DNA of 54,602 nt from the NCBI GenBank assembly GCA_041941305.1, contig JBGTQJ010000063.1, positions 1 through 54,602 of the forward strand. The letters are read 5' to 3'. Shown here piece after piece: positions 1 to 9,512 of this stretch. Numbering within the stretch: position 1 is the first letter of the stretch; each line of letters starts with the position of its first letter. This stretch comes from JANSWP01 sp041941305 (GTDB lineage: Bacteria; Bacteroidota; Bacteroidia; Chitinophagales; Saprospiraceae). The notes below the pieces were generated by a model, which was not told the DNA's origin, searched no databases, and worked only from the letters and a program-made list of their open reading frames with translations. Made by a program: the position numbers and the translations under genes.

Positions 1-62
1 TTCCGCTGCTTGAATAGGTATCATATAGATTTTTTGTTAATAGCGAGAATTGCTGTAACTCT

Positions 63-458
63 GTGAACGAACATGAAAATTTGCAATTAATGGAGAAATG
101 GGTGGAAGCCTACAATACGAAAAATTGGGATCAGATGTCAAATCTAATGGCTGACTCTTTACATGGGTTTATCAGATTTGAAAAAAACATTTACAAACCT
201 TCCTTTCCCGATTCCTATTCAGAGAAAAAAGGAATTTATGCAGAAGGAAATATGGTGTTTTTTGTAGGCGAAGAAACAGCAACGAATTCTGATTCATTAA
301 GATGGATGGTTAAATCTCCAATTCCTGCTACTAACGTCAAATATAGTCATACATGGTTTGGAGCGTTTAAATGGGAAAAGGGGAAAATTGTTTGGTTTAG
401 GTTTCATACCGACGGAAAAAATATCAGGCGGCAGTTGGGTCTTCCCGAAAGAGATTAA
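63..458 (+). CDS. SnoaL-like / NTF2-fold small protein
   Basis: A protein of 131 aa with no signal peptide or membrane segment. Its N-terminus (EKWVEAYNTKNWDQM) resembles the opening helix of SnoaL-like/NTF2-fold proteins, where a helix is followed by a curved sheet forming a small-molecule pocket. The C-terminal half is rich in aromatic strands (YSHTWFGAF, GKIVWFRFHTD), as expected for that fold. The frame is closed by a stop at 15-17, so the start must be the GTG at 63 or the ATG at 90; no ribosome binding site decides between them. Substrate and role are unknown. It converges on the Kelch gene, with a hairpin at 571-600 between them. Family assignment is by general pattern only. Confidence 0.5.
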   Translation: MNEHENLQLMEKWVEAYNTKNWDQMSNLMADSLHGFIRFEKNIYKPSFPDSYSEKKGIYAEGNMVFFVGEETATNSDSLRWMVKSPIPATNVKYSHTWFGAFKWEKGKIVWFRFHTDGKNIRRQLGLPERD

Positions 459-570
459 AAAATTCCCGGAAAGGTACTGCCTATTTGACAGGAAAGATAA
501 ACACAAGAGAGCAAAGTGTTTCACATATATTTTGTTAAAAACAGAAAATAGGCTAAACAATAGATTCCCT

Positions 571-600
571 TTTCGTATTTCGGCATAGCAAAATACGAAA
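571..600. terminator. hairpin between convergent genes
   Basis: A perfect 10-bp inverted repeat (571-580 and 591-600) with a 10-nt loop lies between the SnoaL-like gene and the convergent Kelch gene. An AT-rich tract follows on the plus side. It is likely a bidirectional terminator. Confidence 0.5.
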
Positions 601-714
601 GCAATTATTTTTGAAATAAAATCAGAAACCAAGAAGAACGAAAAACTCAAATAGAATAGAATAAGTCACAAATCATCTAAACTGGCGACAAATCGTTTTC
701 ACTCTTAATTCTTC

Positions 715-2631
715 CTAATCCTCCTTGACCACCTTAATACTATAAGAAGAAACCTCATCCTCAATAATCAGAAAGTATAGACCTGATGATATACCTGACA
801 AATCAATGGCTTCGTCCAAATAAAAATCATCCAATTGCATTAGTGTTTCACCTATTGTATTGACAATTCGAGCATTGTAATTTTTATCTAGAGGTAAATT
901 AGATTTTAGGTTGATCACATCCTTGACAGGGTTTGGGTAAACTGAAATGCTGTTTTGACCATCCTGGAATATATTATCGGTATTTGTCGGACTCTCAATA
1001 TGGAGGCAATAATCTTCCGCCTCACCACCGAATATGACCGTATTGGCATTGTCGCAAGGACTTGATATGCCAAAAGTTTTGGCACATATAATCCTCATTT
1101 TACTTAAACCAGGTTCAGCAAAAATGGGCACAAATATGTCTCTGGTTGTTATTAATTCAGGATCTTCTTCAGTCAACACTTTTTCATCATTTTCAAAAAT
1201 ACCATTTCCATTAAAATCTATCCAGACCTCAATTTCAGGTCCAAGTGTATTCGGACTCATTTCTATTGTTAAGCTAAAGGTTTCTCCAGCAAATATGATT
1301 TCAGAGTCGGGAAGAACAAAACTTTCATATCCTGAATTGCTACCAGAAATATTCGTATAACTATTTACTTCTACCCTATCGATATACACCTCATTTCCAG
1401 CTAAGTCTTCATAAACCGGACAGAATTCAAAATCAATACAAGCACCACATCCTTTGGTTAAAAAAGAAAAACTTTGGGAATTGGAACTTGCTGACAGGCA
1501 CATAGAAACTATTTGAAATTCATACTCCCGGCATGATTCCAAATTGGTCAACTGAAAAAATGGATTGGGGTCTGGAATCACATTCCAATCAGTTGAACCA
1601 ACCTCTCTCCATTTTAAGGTATCAGAAATGGCATCTTGAGGAGCTACCCAAAATAGCACTGCCGAATCATCTGAAACACTAGTCACGTCCAAGCTGCCTG
1701 GAGGTAAACAATCCAACACAGATAAATCAAACTTCCACATGGATACATCGTTTTGAACAAAATTGGATATCCCTCCAAAAAAGTACAACGTATGATCAAT
1801 AATAAATGAAGAGCATGCCCAACGGCTACCATTTGGTAATTCGGGTAAATATATCCATTCACCAATGATAGGATCATACATCATAAAGGACTCAAAATCA
1901 GGAACATGATTATGCTGATAATCATCACCGCCAACCAGCAGTCCTTTTCCATTATAGCTGAGTTGTGAACCTGCCACCCGACCTCCAGGAGCATTGTCGA
2001 TTGGTGTCCAGGTTTCATTGGCAGGATCATATTGCAGCCAATTAAAAAGATGACCTCCTCCAGCATACACATAATCTCCCGACTCAAAGAAAAAGGGATG
2101 ATGCCTTGGTCCTCCAGGCATATTGGGTTTTTGAGACCATTCTTGCGTAATCATATCATATTCCCACCAATCGTCTATGTCGCCATTGTCTGTGCTACCG
2201 GTTCCCATAAAGACTTTATCATTATAAGCAATCAAAGCCGGGTGGGTTCTGCCAATACAAGGGCAGGAAGGCAATTCGGTAAATGAGGTATCAGCAGGGT
2301 CAAATTCCCATAGATCGGTTAAAGCATTTCCATTTGCCAGATCTCTTCCAAACCCATAGTAATACTTACCATTCCATTCGTCCCCAATAGCAATTCTGCG
2401 TGCCGCACCTGGAAAATCGGCTAATTGAACCCAGGAATCGGTATCGGGAGAATATTCCCAAAGGTGATTGGAATGTCCTTCTATAACGTATGCTTTTCCA
2501 TTGTAACCAAATCCATTCGAATGGTGTTTGTAGAACGGCGTATCTCCAACTTGTTCCCAATCCTGTGCTTGAATGGCTACGTAAAAACAGAGTGTAATTG
2601 AGAGGCAGAAAATTGATTTAAGAATGTTCAT
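715..2631 (-). CDS. secreted Kelch / FnIII / GEVED protein with T9SS sorting domain
   Basis: A 638-aa secreted protein. Residues 1-22 form a signal peptide ending in QAQ. Residues about 25-310 contain Kelch-type repeats (LWEYSPDTDSWVQLADFP, LWEFDPADTSF, MYDPIIGEWIYLPELPNG) that should form a beta-propeller. A fibronectin type III-like domain follows at about 315-395 (PPGSLDVTSVSDDSAVLFW). Next is a GEVED domain ending in GGEAEDYCLHI, with an Asp/Asn-rich loop (DFNGNGIFENDEK) likely to bind calcium. The C-terminus is a type A T9SS sorting domain (ISVYPNPVKDVINLKS ... GLYFLIIEDE), so the protein should cross the outer membrane by T9SS and be anchored or released. No enzyme motif is visible; an adhesive or carbohydrate-binding role is inference. 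Confidence 0.88.
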   Translation of the reverse strand: MNILKSIFCLSITLCFYVAIQAQDWEQVGDTPFYKHHSNGFGYNGKAYVIEGHSNHLWEYSPDTDSWVQLADFPGAARRIAIGDEWNGKYYYGFGRDLANGNALTDLWEFDPADTSFTELPSCPCIGRTHPALIAYNDKVFMGTGSTDNGDIDDWWEYDMITQEWSQKPNMPGGPRHHPFFFESGDYVYAGGGHLFNWLQYDPANETWTPIDNAPGGRVAGSQLSYNGKGLLVGGDDYQHNHVPDFESFMMYDPIIGEWIYLPELPNGSRWACSSFIIDHTLYFFGGISNFVQNDVSMWKFDLSVLDCLPPGSLDVTSVSDDSAVLFWVAPQDAISDTLKWREVGSTDWNVIPDPNPFFQLTNLESCREYEFQIVSMCLSASSNSQSFSFLTKGCGACIDFEFCPVYEDLAGNEVYIDRVEVNSYTNISGSNSGYESFVLPDSEIIFAGETFSLTIEMSPNTLGPEIEVWIDFNGNGIFENDEKVLTEEDPELITTRDIFVPIFAEPGLSKMRIICAKTFGISSPCDNANTVIFGGEAEDYCLHIESPTNTDNIFQDGQNSISVYPNPVKDVINLKSNLPLDKNYNARIVNTIGETLMQLDDFYLDEAIDLSGISSGLYFLIIEDEVSSYSIKVVKED

Positions 2632-2861
2632 TGTTTAAAATTTTCTATACTGTAAATTTTATTCGGTGGACGGTGGACGGCTTCTCATACAAAATCTTTT
2701 AGCATAAAACCTTGTATGCTTTTTAGCTTTTCGGGAAGCTACCGCCCATCTCTCCATACCTTCTTTTAATTAGAGTCTGTCTTAAAAATTCCATTGGAAC
2801 TTTAAACATGTGTAAGGGTCAATTTTAAAAAGAGTTCATTTAAAAATGAATATTAAGTGAT
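2632..2861. other. divergent intergenic region, no gene seen
   Basis: This stretch lies between the divergent Kelch and PVC-dehydrogenase genes. It has many stops and no convincing small ORF. The duplicated string cggtggacggtgga near 2665 is the only local repeat noted. The nested palindrome at 2862-2973 follows. Confidence 0.4.
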
Positions 2862-2973
2862 ATTTGGTCGGCTACTACGCTGAATATTATTTTTTTTGAG
2901 CGAGGCATTGATAAAATTTGACGTGTCAAATTTTATCAATGCCTCGCTCCGTAGGGCTTTTTGCCGACCAAAT
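2862..2973. repeat. nested palindromic element
   Basis: A perfect 25-bp inverted repeat (2898-2922 and 2925-2949, 2-nt spacer) sits inside an outer perfect 11-bp inverted repeat (2862-2872 and 2963-2973). A short matching pair (ctacg at 2875-2879, cgtag at 2950-2954) lies between them. The whole 112-bp unit can fold as one long hairpin. It ends four bases before the promoter-like TATTTTTG at 2978. It could be a MITE relic, a protein-binding palindrome or a terminator; it has no T-tract. Confidence 0.75.
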
Positions 2974-2977
2974 CGGC

Positions 2978-2985
2978 TATTTTTG
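2978..2985 (+). promoter_or_regulatory. Bacteroidota -7 promoter element
   Basis: TATTTTTG matches the TAnnTTTG consensus and lies 33 bp upstream of the ATG at 3018. A TTTG at 2960-2963 could be the upstream element, but the 14-bp spacing is shorter than usual. Confidence 0.45.
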
Positions 2986-3017
2986 CACGGAGTGTATACA
3001 ATCAAGGAACAATCAAA

Positions 3018-6000
3018 ATGAAAACCAATTTTTTCCTTTTTACAATCATCCTGCTAATTATTGTAGCTTGTAAAGATTCAAAGTCCTCACCTAAGCTAAA
3101 AAGTGCTGATGTAAAGAGCATCGTCTTAGTTGGCGGATCACTAATCTCAGAAATGGAAAACTATGGTTATTTTGAACATGCATTGTATCTCCATTTTCCA
3201 AAACAGGAAATGAAGGTTCGAAATATCGCCTGGCCTGCAGATGATGTATTTGGAAAAGCAAGGTCCCAATTTGGTTCTACTCATAATACCCAATCCTGGC
3301 AACCACCAGGCGCAGAGGAAGGTTTTGGCTCAAAGGTGTTGATGGAACATATCGAGGAAACTCAGCCGACTACCCTATTTATCGGATATGGAAGTGAAGC
3401 AGCTTATTTTAATAATGATAAAGACTTTCAATTATTTCAGCGTGGATATAGGAGCTTATTGGATACGCTAGAGGCAAAAGATGTTACATTGATTTTATTA
3501 GCTCCACCAAAACAGGAGCAGGTATTTTTTGATAAGGAAGAAACTTCCAAAAGAAATCATCGACTCAATAAGGTTCGCGCTTTCATACAAGAAGAAGCCC
3601 AAAACAGGGATCAACTATTCGTAGATTTATATGCGGAATTAATAATTGAACCGGATCAGAAAAAATATACGCATAACGGAATCCAATTGAATAAATTGGG
3701 CTATGCGAAAATGGCAGAGATTATAAGTGCCGGATTGGGAATGAAAGGAGGGAAGGTAAAATTGAATACCGAAGAGCACAATCAGTTGATTTCCCTTATT
3801 GTAGAAAAAAATCGCTTGTTTCGCTATCGACTCAGACCCTTAAATGAAGCCTATATTTATCTATTTCGTAAGCATGAGATGGGACATTTGGCTTCAGAAA
3901 TGGAAGATTTGAAAAATTTAGTGAGCGAAAAAGAAAAACACATAGAAGCCATTGTAAGCCGTCGAAACTACCAGCAACCTATAGATACTGCCAAACCGTG
4001 GGAAGCACCAAAGACTTATCAAGATCATGAGGTTCCTGCCTTCATCCCCGATCCAAATATTCAAAAAGAACTAGCTGCTTTTAATATTGCGGAGGGATTT
4101 GAGATGAACCTTTTCGCGGCTGATCAAATGATTGCCAATCCGATTAATATTAATTGGGACACTAAAGGAAGAGCGTGGGTTGCAACGAGCAGCACCTATC
4201 CACATATTGCCCCGGGCAAAGAACCCAATGATAAAATCATCATTTTGGAAGATACCGATAATGATGGCAAAGCTGATAAACACACTGTTTTTGCTGAAAA
4301 CCTTTTAGTGCCCCATTCTGTCATGCCCGTACCTGGAGGTGCATATGTAGTAGCAACCACTGAGTTGCTTTTTTTGGCAGATACCAATGGTGATGATGTA
4401 GCGGATGAGCATAGAGTCGTCTATGATGGCTTTGGGAATGCGGATGTTCATCATACGATACATGGACTGCGATGGACTCCCTGGGGTGATTTACATTTCA
4501 CCCAATCTTTATATATCAATTCTTTTGTGGAAACGCCTTATGGAGCTCGTGTATTGAATGGCTCAGGAACATGGTCCTTCAGACCTGAAGTCGAACAATT
4601 GGAAATATTTAGCCGTGGATTGGTGAATTCCTGGGGAGAAGCTTTCGATCAATGGGGGCAAGCTTTTGCTACTGATGGCGCAGGAGGATCCGGAATTAAT
4701 TATATTTTTCCGGAATCGGCTCATGTAACGGCTGTTGGTGCATCCTCCGTTTTATATGGATTAAACAGTGGAACACCAAAAAATACCGGAGCAGAAGTAA
4801 TTTATAGCCGTCATTTTCCAAAAGATTGGCAAGGCAGTATCATCACAAATGACTATCGTGCAAATCGAACCGTTCGCTATGCGCTCAAGCCTTTTAAAAG
4901 TGGATACCAATCAAAAGAGGTTCAAACCCTTTTACATTCAGATCATCTTTCTTATCGACCTGTAGATAATAAAATTGGTCCAGATGGTGCGCTCTACATA
5001 GTAGATTGGTACAACCCGATTATTGCACATGGAGAAGTTGATTTTCATCATCCTTCGCGAGATCGATTGCATGGTAGAATTTGGAAATTTGCTAAAAAAG
5101 ATTCACCGCTTTTAAAACCAATAAATTATGCCACAACACCTTTTTCAGAATTGCTGGACTTATTGAAATCACCAGAACAATTTAGCAGATTACAAGCCAA
5201 TCGAGCCTATGTAGAACGAGGAGGAAATCCAGAATTGGTTATTGACTGGATGAATCAATTGAACCCAAAAGATCCCAATTTTTCTCAACAGCGACTAGAA
5301 GGTCTCTGGCTTTTAACTGCTTTAAATTATTTTTCTGAAAAAACTTTGAAGCAATCTCTGAATGCAAAAAATGCCAGAGAACGAGCAGCGGCGATTCGCG
5401 TTTTAGCTCATTGGGAAAAACAAGCCTCGTTTCTATCCTATTTAATAAAATCAATCAAGGACAGAGCCCCCCAAGTTCGCCTGGAGACCATTCATGCGCT
5501 TAGAGAACTGGGAAGTAGAGAGGCAGCAGAAATTGTCATGATGGTTAAAGATTTGCCTATGGACGAGAATTTAAAATTCGCCCTTGATCTTTCGCTTTCC
5601 AAATTAAAAGATACATGGTTACCTGCTTTTACAAATAATAAAAACCCTTTTAATGGTCGTATAAACAAGCAGTTATATGCTTTATTAACTTGTGAAGATG
5701 CGCGGGTAATCAAACCAATCCATAGTCTATTGACACAAAAAGGGGTAGATAAGGATTTAATAGATAAAGCCTGGTTATTGCTGGCAAAGATTGGTGATGC
5801 TGCAAGTCTTGGAAAGGTATTGCAAAAAGCCTCAGATAGTCAAAATCCGGAACTACTTTCAGCCATGGCAAGAGCGCCTGAAGCCAATCAAGCAATACCT
5901 GAGAATTTAAGTTTGTTGGAATCATTGATTAATCATAAAGACCAAAAGGTAAGGCTGCCCGCTTTGCAATGTGCAGGGCGATGGAAAGCTTCCATTTTTT

Positions 6001-6896
6001 CGGATTTAATTGCTGAACAAATCAAAGTTGCAGAAGATCATAATTGGCGATTAATCGCGCTGAGAACGTTTGAAAAGATAGGACAAGAAGCGGAAGTGGA
6101 AAAAATGGCAATTTCAGAAACTGACAAAAATATTCGAGCATTAGCTTGTATCGTTTGGTCTGAGAGGGATCTGGAAGCAGCTGCCAATCCTACAGTAACT
6201 ATTTTGGCAGAGATAGCCGATCCCGGTTTAGCAGAATTAATTTTTTCGGCTTATCGAAAAACAGAAGACGGACCCAAAGTTTTAGCGAAAGCTTTGGAAG
6301 GAAAAAACCTTCCTGAGCATATTGCCAGCGCTGGTCTGAAAGTGATTCAAACATCTGGACTAGATTTGCCAGATCTGGATAAAGCCATCCGAACATCTGG
6401 AAATATCCTTTCGATTGGTATGGATTTGGATCCAGCAGAAAAAGACCAATTAATCGAAGATGCCATTGATACTGGAAACCGCTTCAGAGGACAGGAAGTC
6501 TATCGAAAAAGTGAATTGCTTTGTGCTGCCTGTCATCGGATTAATAAAATGGGAGGCTTGTCAGGTCCTGACCTCAGTACCATTGGTACCTTTATGACAC
6601 CAGCTGCTATTTTGGATGCAGTGCTCAACCCCAATAATGACATCAAACAAGGTTTTGAAACGGTTCTTTTGACAAAAAATAATGGGGAGATTATCAGCGG
6701 TTTATTGGATCGAAAAACAGATAAAGCCACCCTTATTCGTTTAGCAAATAATGAAGTAATAGAAATCCCAGCTCCCGAAATTGCAAAGATTGAGTCAAGT
6801 CCAATATCCTTGATGCCTACGGGGCTTACCAGAAATTTACATAGGGATGAGCTAAAAGACTTATTGGCTTATTTAATGAGCCTTGGAGGCGGGTAG
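3018..6896 (+). CDS. lipoprotein: SGNH-like + PVC-type heme-binding dehydrogenase + HEAT + cytochrome c
   Basis: A 1292-aa protein. I chose the ATG at 3018 because it begins a lipoprotein signal (hydrophobic run, then IIVAC lipobox); an upstream TTG frame at 2961 would bury that signal. Domain order: an SGNH-like domain (about 30-240; VLVGGSLISE as nucleophile block, IGYGSEA, and a His in THNGIQLNKLGY, but no Asp of the usual DxxH); a PVC-type dehydrogenase beta-propeller (about 360-690; NLFAADQMIANP, GPDGALYIVDWYNPI); alpha-helical HEAT-like repeats (about 720-1120); and a cytochrome c domain with CAACH in the last 140 residues. PVC-type proteins are linked in the literature to periplasmic oxidation of sugars or other organics. 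The substrate is unknown. The Cys lipobox predicts membrane anchoring. The gene stands alone between palindromes. Confidence 0.85.
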   Translation: MKTNFFLFTIILLIIVACKDSKSSPKLKSADVKSIVLVGGSLISEMENYGYFEHALYLHFPKQEMKVRNIAWPADDVFGKARSQFGSTHNTQSWQPPGAEEGFGSKVLMEHIEETQPTTLFIGYGSEAAYFNNDKDFQLFQRGYRSLLDTLEAKDVTLILLAPPKQEQVFFDKEETSKRNHRLNKVRAFIQEEAQNRDQLFVDLYAELIIEPDQKKYTHNGIQLNKLGYAKMAEIISAGLGMKGGKVKLNTEEHNQLISLIVEKNRLFRYRLRPLNEAYIYLFRKHEMGHLASEMEDLKNLVSEKEKHIEAIVSRRNYQQPIDTAKPWEAPKTYQDHEVPAFIPDPNIQKELAAFNIAEGFEMNLFAADQMIANPININWDTKGRAWVATSSTYPHIAPGKEPNDKIIILEDTDNDGKADKHTVFAENLLVPHSVMPVPGGAYVVATTELLFLADTNGDDVADEHRVVYDGFGNADVHHTIHGLRWTPWGDLHFTQSLYINSFVETPYGARVLNGSGTWSFRPEVEQLEIFSRGLVNSWGEAFDQWGQAFATDGAGGSGINYIFPESAHVTAVGASSVLYGLNSGTPKNTGAEVIYSRHFPKDWQGSIITNDYRANRTVRYALKPFKSGYQSKEVQTLLHSDHLSYRPVDNKIGPDGALYIVDWYNPIIAHGEVDFHHPSRDRLHGRIWKFAKKDSPLLKPINYATTPFSELLDLLKSPEQFSRLQANRAYVERGGNPELVIDWMNQLNPKDPNFSQQRLEGLWLLTALNYFSEKTLKQSLNAKNARERAAAIRVLAHWEKQASFLSYLIKSIKDRAPQVRLETIHALRELGSREAAEIVMMVKDLPMDENLKFALDLSLSKLKDTWLPAFTNNKNPFNGRINKQLYALLTCEDARVIKPIHSLLTQKGVDKDLIDKAWLLLAKIGDAASLGKVLQKASDSQNPELLSAMARAPEANQAIPENLSLLESLINHKDQKVRLPALQCAGRWKASIFSDLIAEQIKVAEDHNWRLIALRTFEKIGQEAEVEKMAISETDKNIRALACIVWSERDLEAAANPTVTILAEIADPGLAELIFSAYRKTEDGPKVLAKALEGKNLPEHIASAGLKVIQTSGLDLPDLDKAIRTSGNILSIGMDLDPAEKDQLIEDAIDTGNRFRGQEVYRKSELLCAACHRINKMGGLSGPDLSTIGTFMTPAAILDAVLNPNNDIKQGFETVLLTKNNGEIISGLLDRKTDKATLIRLANNEVIEIPAPEIAKIESSPISLMPTGLTRNLHRDELKDLLAYLMSLGGG

Positions 6897-6898
6897 TC

Positions 6899-6964
6899 GC
6901 CCAAATTTTTGGGCTGGTTAAAGACCTAATTTATTGACTATTTTAACCACCCAAAAATTTGGGC
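6899..6964. terminator. long inverted repeat between convergent genes
   Basis: A near-perfect inverted repeat of about 24 bp (6899-6923 against 6941-6964, one bulged base) with a loop of about 17 nt starts three bases after the stop codon at 6896. It separates the dehydrogenase gene from the convergent PiT-like gene. It probably ends both transcripts, although neither side has a strong T-tract. Confidence 0.65.
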
Positions 6965-7046
6965 GGTTACGAAACTTCAAAAAAAACAAATGCAAGTACA
7001 AAATATTGCACTTGCATTTATTATTGAAATGAAATTACTCCTCTTC

Positions 7047-8075
7047 TTATCCAGCAATCAATTTAATCACAAATACCAGCACCACACTCACAATCAATCC
7101 AAAGAATACTTTACCCAAATCGGAAAAGACCATTCTGGCAGTTTTGATTGAGATTTTCCTTTCCAAGTTTAATCGGATAGCCAATTCTCTACCAGCCAAT
7201 AAACCGATAAATACCCAAGTAGTACTCATTGGAAGTTTCGCCTCAAATAATCCGAGATAGTTGTATTTGAAAATGTAAAGGATAATCCCATAAATCAAAT
7301 CTACAAAAGTAGCAGAGCGTATATCTGCGGTATTCGTTTTTTCCCGAACAACATCCTGAACTCTTCCACCCTTGCTGTAAAATATGTAACCTAATAAACC
7401 GACCAATATCAAAACCGAAATAATAAATCCAGTAATTGATAAATCATTTCCACCTTTTAAGTAAATATAAATATTCGCCAAATCCTGAGTCAACCATTGA
7501 AACCACAAGAAACCTGTAGTCGCCCACTGAGCTACTACCCAAAAAGGGCGAGCTTTATCCGTAACCGGATTTTCAATAAACCTCTTTTCAGTAAGTCGAG
7601 TGATGGCTAGATATATAACGATAGAAGAAACAAACGCCAGAATATAGCCCATAATAGACTTCTGAATCATTCCACCAAGTTTGGTTCCTGTATCGAAAGT
7701 ACTGGACAACATCGAAGGCAAGTCATTTGGAATTGCACTCAGAGAGAATAAAGTCAGAATCATAAAGGTAGTACTTACCGGAATACCAGAGCGGGTAATC
7801 GAAAGAAGTACAAGTGGAGGCAATAGATAATACCAATGATACGTAGTTGGCATATCAAATTTATCCAACCGCCCATAATCAATGTCTGCATTTGCATAAC
7901 CATTTATTAGGGCTGCTAAAAGTATGACAGAGGCAAAAGCCCAAAGAACCCACCACTTCATTTTCTTTTCATTTGAAGTGAGGAAAGTTCCAAGTGTTTG
8001 TATCACATCATTTCCTACCACAGAATAGGAGGCAAGAATAAAACCTAACCACATGACGATGAAAGAAATATCCAT
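7047..8075 (-). CDS. PiT-like inorganic anion (phosphate) permease
   Basis: A 342-aa inner-membrane protein with about nine hydrophobic segments. It shows the inverted-topology hallmarks of the PiT phosphate transporter family: an N-terminal VGNDVIQTLG, where typical PiT has GANDVANA, and paired loops PVSTTFMIL and PMSTTWVFIGLLAGREL, one per half. It is shorter and more divergent than classical PiT, so the substrate could be phosphate, sulfate or another oxyanion. It lies 18 bp downstream of the OprO/OprP-like porin on the same strand. Together they would carry an anion across the outer and then the inner membrane. Confidence 0.75.
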   Translation of the reverse strand: MDISFIVMWLGFILASYSVVGNDVIQTLGTFLTSNEKKMKWWVLWAFASVILLAALINGYANADIDYGRLDKFDMPTTYHWYYLLPPLVLLSITRSGIPVSTTFMILTLFSLSAIPNDLPSMLSSTFDTGTKLGGMIQKSIMGYILAFVSSIVIYLAITRLTEKRFIENPVTDKARPFWVVAQWATTGFLWFQWLTQDLANIYIYLKGGNDLSITGFIISVLILVGLLGYIFYSKGGRVQDVVREKTNTADIRSATFVDLIYGIILYIFKYNYLGLFEAKLPMSTTWVFIGLLAGRELAIRLNLERKISIKTARMVFSDLGKVFFGLIVSVVLVFVIKLIAG

Positions 8076-8093
8076 ATTGTTTTTCGTTTTTAG

Positions 8094-9320
8094 TTAAAAA
8101 GCAAGCTCAAATTGCAAGCGGTACCTCAATGAGTTCACGTCTTTTCCATCTTTGTCCTGCAAAGTTACATCAGATTGAACTTTTAAATTATGACCTACAA
8201 CATATTTCGAAATACCTAAAGTGTATTCCTTGATTCCTGTAAAACTCATGTCCCAATCAGGAGTAACAGTAGTATATCGTGAGGCAATCTCCCAATTATT
8301 CTTGAACAGATAGCCAGCTTGAACACTTACACCCTTACCCGTGTAATAGGTCTTTCCATTTGCATCTATCATTTCATCCATAACTTCTTCATGAACAATT
8401 CCATCTTCCAATACACATCTTTTATCGGCAAATTCTGCCAAAACAGACAATCCTCTATACTTGAACATTGCATCTACAAAGATGGTCTGTAAATCATTTT
8501 CGAAATAGTTGCCTTCTGAATCCATTAAGAAAACACCAGTTTGTTTTTGTCGAGAAGCGCCTTTATTTAAATTATAGGAAGCACCAATTGCTAATTTAGG
8601 AGTAGGCTCCCTTTTCAAGTCTGCCTCAACATAATCTCCTTTGCCTGCAAATTCGCCAAAGGGCAAGTATTCCAATCTACCCGTATAATTGAAGCCACCA
8701 ATATTTTTTGTCGTCACATTTCTACCTTCGCCCATCGCTACAGCAATAATTGGCTTGATAACTCCTTTTCCATATTTGAATTTCCCTCTCAAATGAAAGC
8801 CCATGTCGCGGTCAATATTAAAGATGCTGTTGACCAAGCTGCGATCTACCAATTGCATTTTTTGAGAAGAAACTACCCGCTGTCGGTTGCCCGGCAGTTT
8901 GGTTTGACCCGCCCACAATTCAAAGTTTTTGTGGAATTTCCACTTCAATACGGCATCCAAAATAATCTTTGGAGCTCCACTCGTTTGGTCAAAGTCAGAA
9001 GCTGTGTTCAGATCTCTATTGGAAAGTGCCAACTCAACCTTATAAACAATATTGGGGTTCAAAGCCCAACCATCAAATTTCAACCTGGCTCTGCGCACCA
9101 AAAAACCAGAAGTCCACTCCGCACCAGAATTCAAGTCTCCTTTTGCTTCAAAAAGGCTTTGAAATCGAAAACTCGCTTTCAAATGCAGAGAAGAATCCGC
9201 TGCAGTGATAGAAAGCCCTTTTCCGAATTTTACCTTAGTAATTGGTTTATTATTTTGTGCTTGTACAGAATGGAAAGAAAAAAGAAGCATCCCCATTACA
9301 AGGAAGTAGAAGTTTTTCAT
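8094..9320 (-). CDS. OprO/OprP-type phosphate-selective porin family protein
   Basis: About 408 aa from the ATG at 9320, the start chosen because a signal peptide (MKNFYFLVMGMLLF ... VQAQ) begins there; a GTG nine bases upstream is also in frame. The mature protein is made of alternating amphipathic strands ending in Phe (YRLQFELAF), as in outer-membrane beta-barrels. Features such as FRFQSLFEAKGD, FLVRRARLKFDGW and ELWAGQTKLPGNRQR fit the porin O/P family (PF07396). The barrel would admit anions to the periplasm for the PiT-like permease encoded 18 bp downstream. Real selectivity cannot be read from sequence. Confidence 0.85.
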   Translation of the reverse strand: MKNFYFLVMGMLLFSFHSVQAQNNKPITKVKFGKGLSITAADSSLHLKASFRFQSLFEAKGDLNSGAEWTSGFLVRRARLKFDGWALNPNIVYKVELALSNRDLNTASDFDQTSGAPKIILDAVLKWKFHKNFELWAGQTKLPGNRQRVVSSQKMQLVDRSLVNSIFNIDRDMGFHLRGKFKYGKGVIKPIIAVAMGEGRNVTTKNIGGFNYTGRLEYLPFGEFAGKGDYVEADLKREPTPKLAIGASYNLNKGASRQKQTGVFLMDSEGNYFENDLQTIFVDAMFKYRGLSVLAEFADKRCVLEDGIVHEEVMDEMIDANGKTYYTGKGVSVQAGYLFKNNWEIASRYTTVTPDWDMSFTGIKEYTLGISKYVVGHNLKVQSDVTLQDKDGKDVNSLRYRLQFELAF

Positions 9321-9322
9321 TT

Positions 9323-9512
9323 TTGACACGATTTACAATTAAAAAAAATGGACGTGCAAAAATGAAAAGTGATTATTAACTGGGCTTTATCCCTATGTTA
9401 ACTCAAGGTTAAAATTAATATCCAGAAATTTAAAAAAATTGATAGCTTTGCCTATATTCTTTACAGATTAAAAAAGGAGGCAACCCATGTCCATTTTTTT
9501 AATCGTGTCAGA
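9323..9512. repeat. dispersed inverted repeat upstream of porin gene
   Basis: A string near 9323-9352 (gacacgattt ... ttaaaaaaaatggac on the plus strand) recurs in inverted orientation at about 9488-9510 (gtccatttttttaatcgtgtc), with a five-base insertion in the porin-proximal arm. The arms are about 135 bp apart and flank the porin leader region. It may be an operator pair, a transposon relic, or an exchanged promoter segment. Confidence 0.5.
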
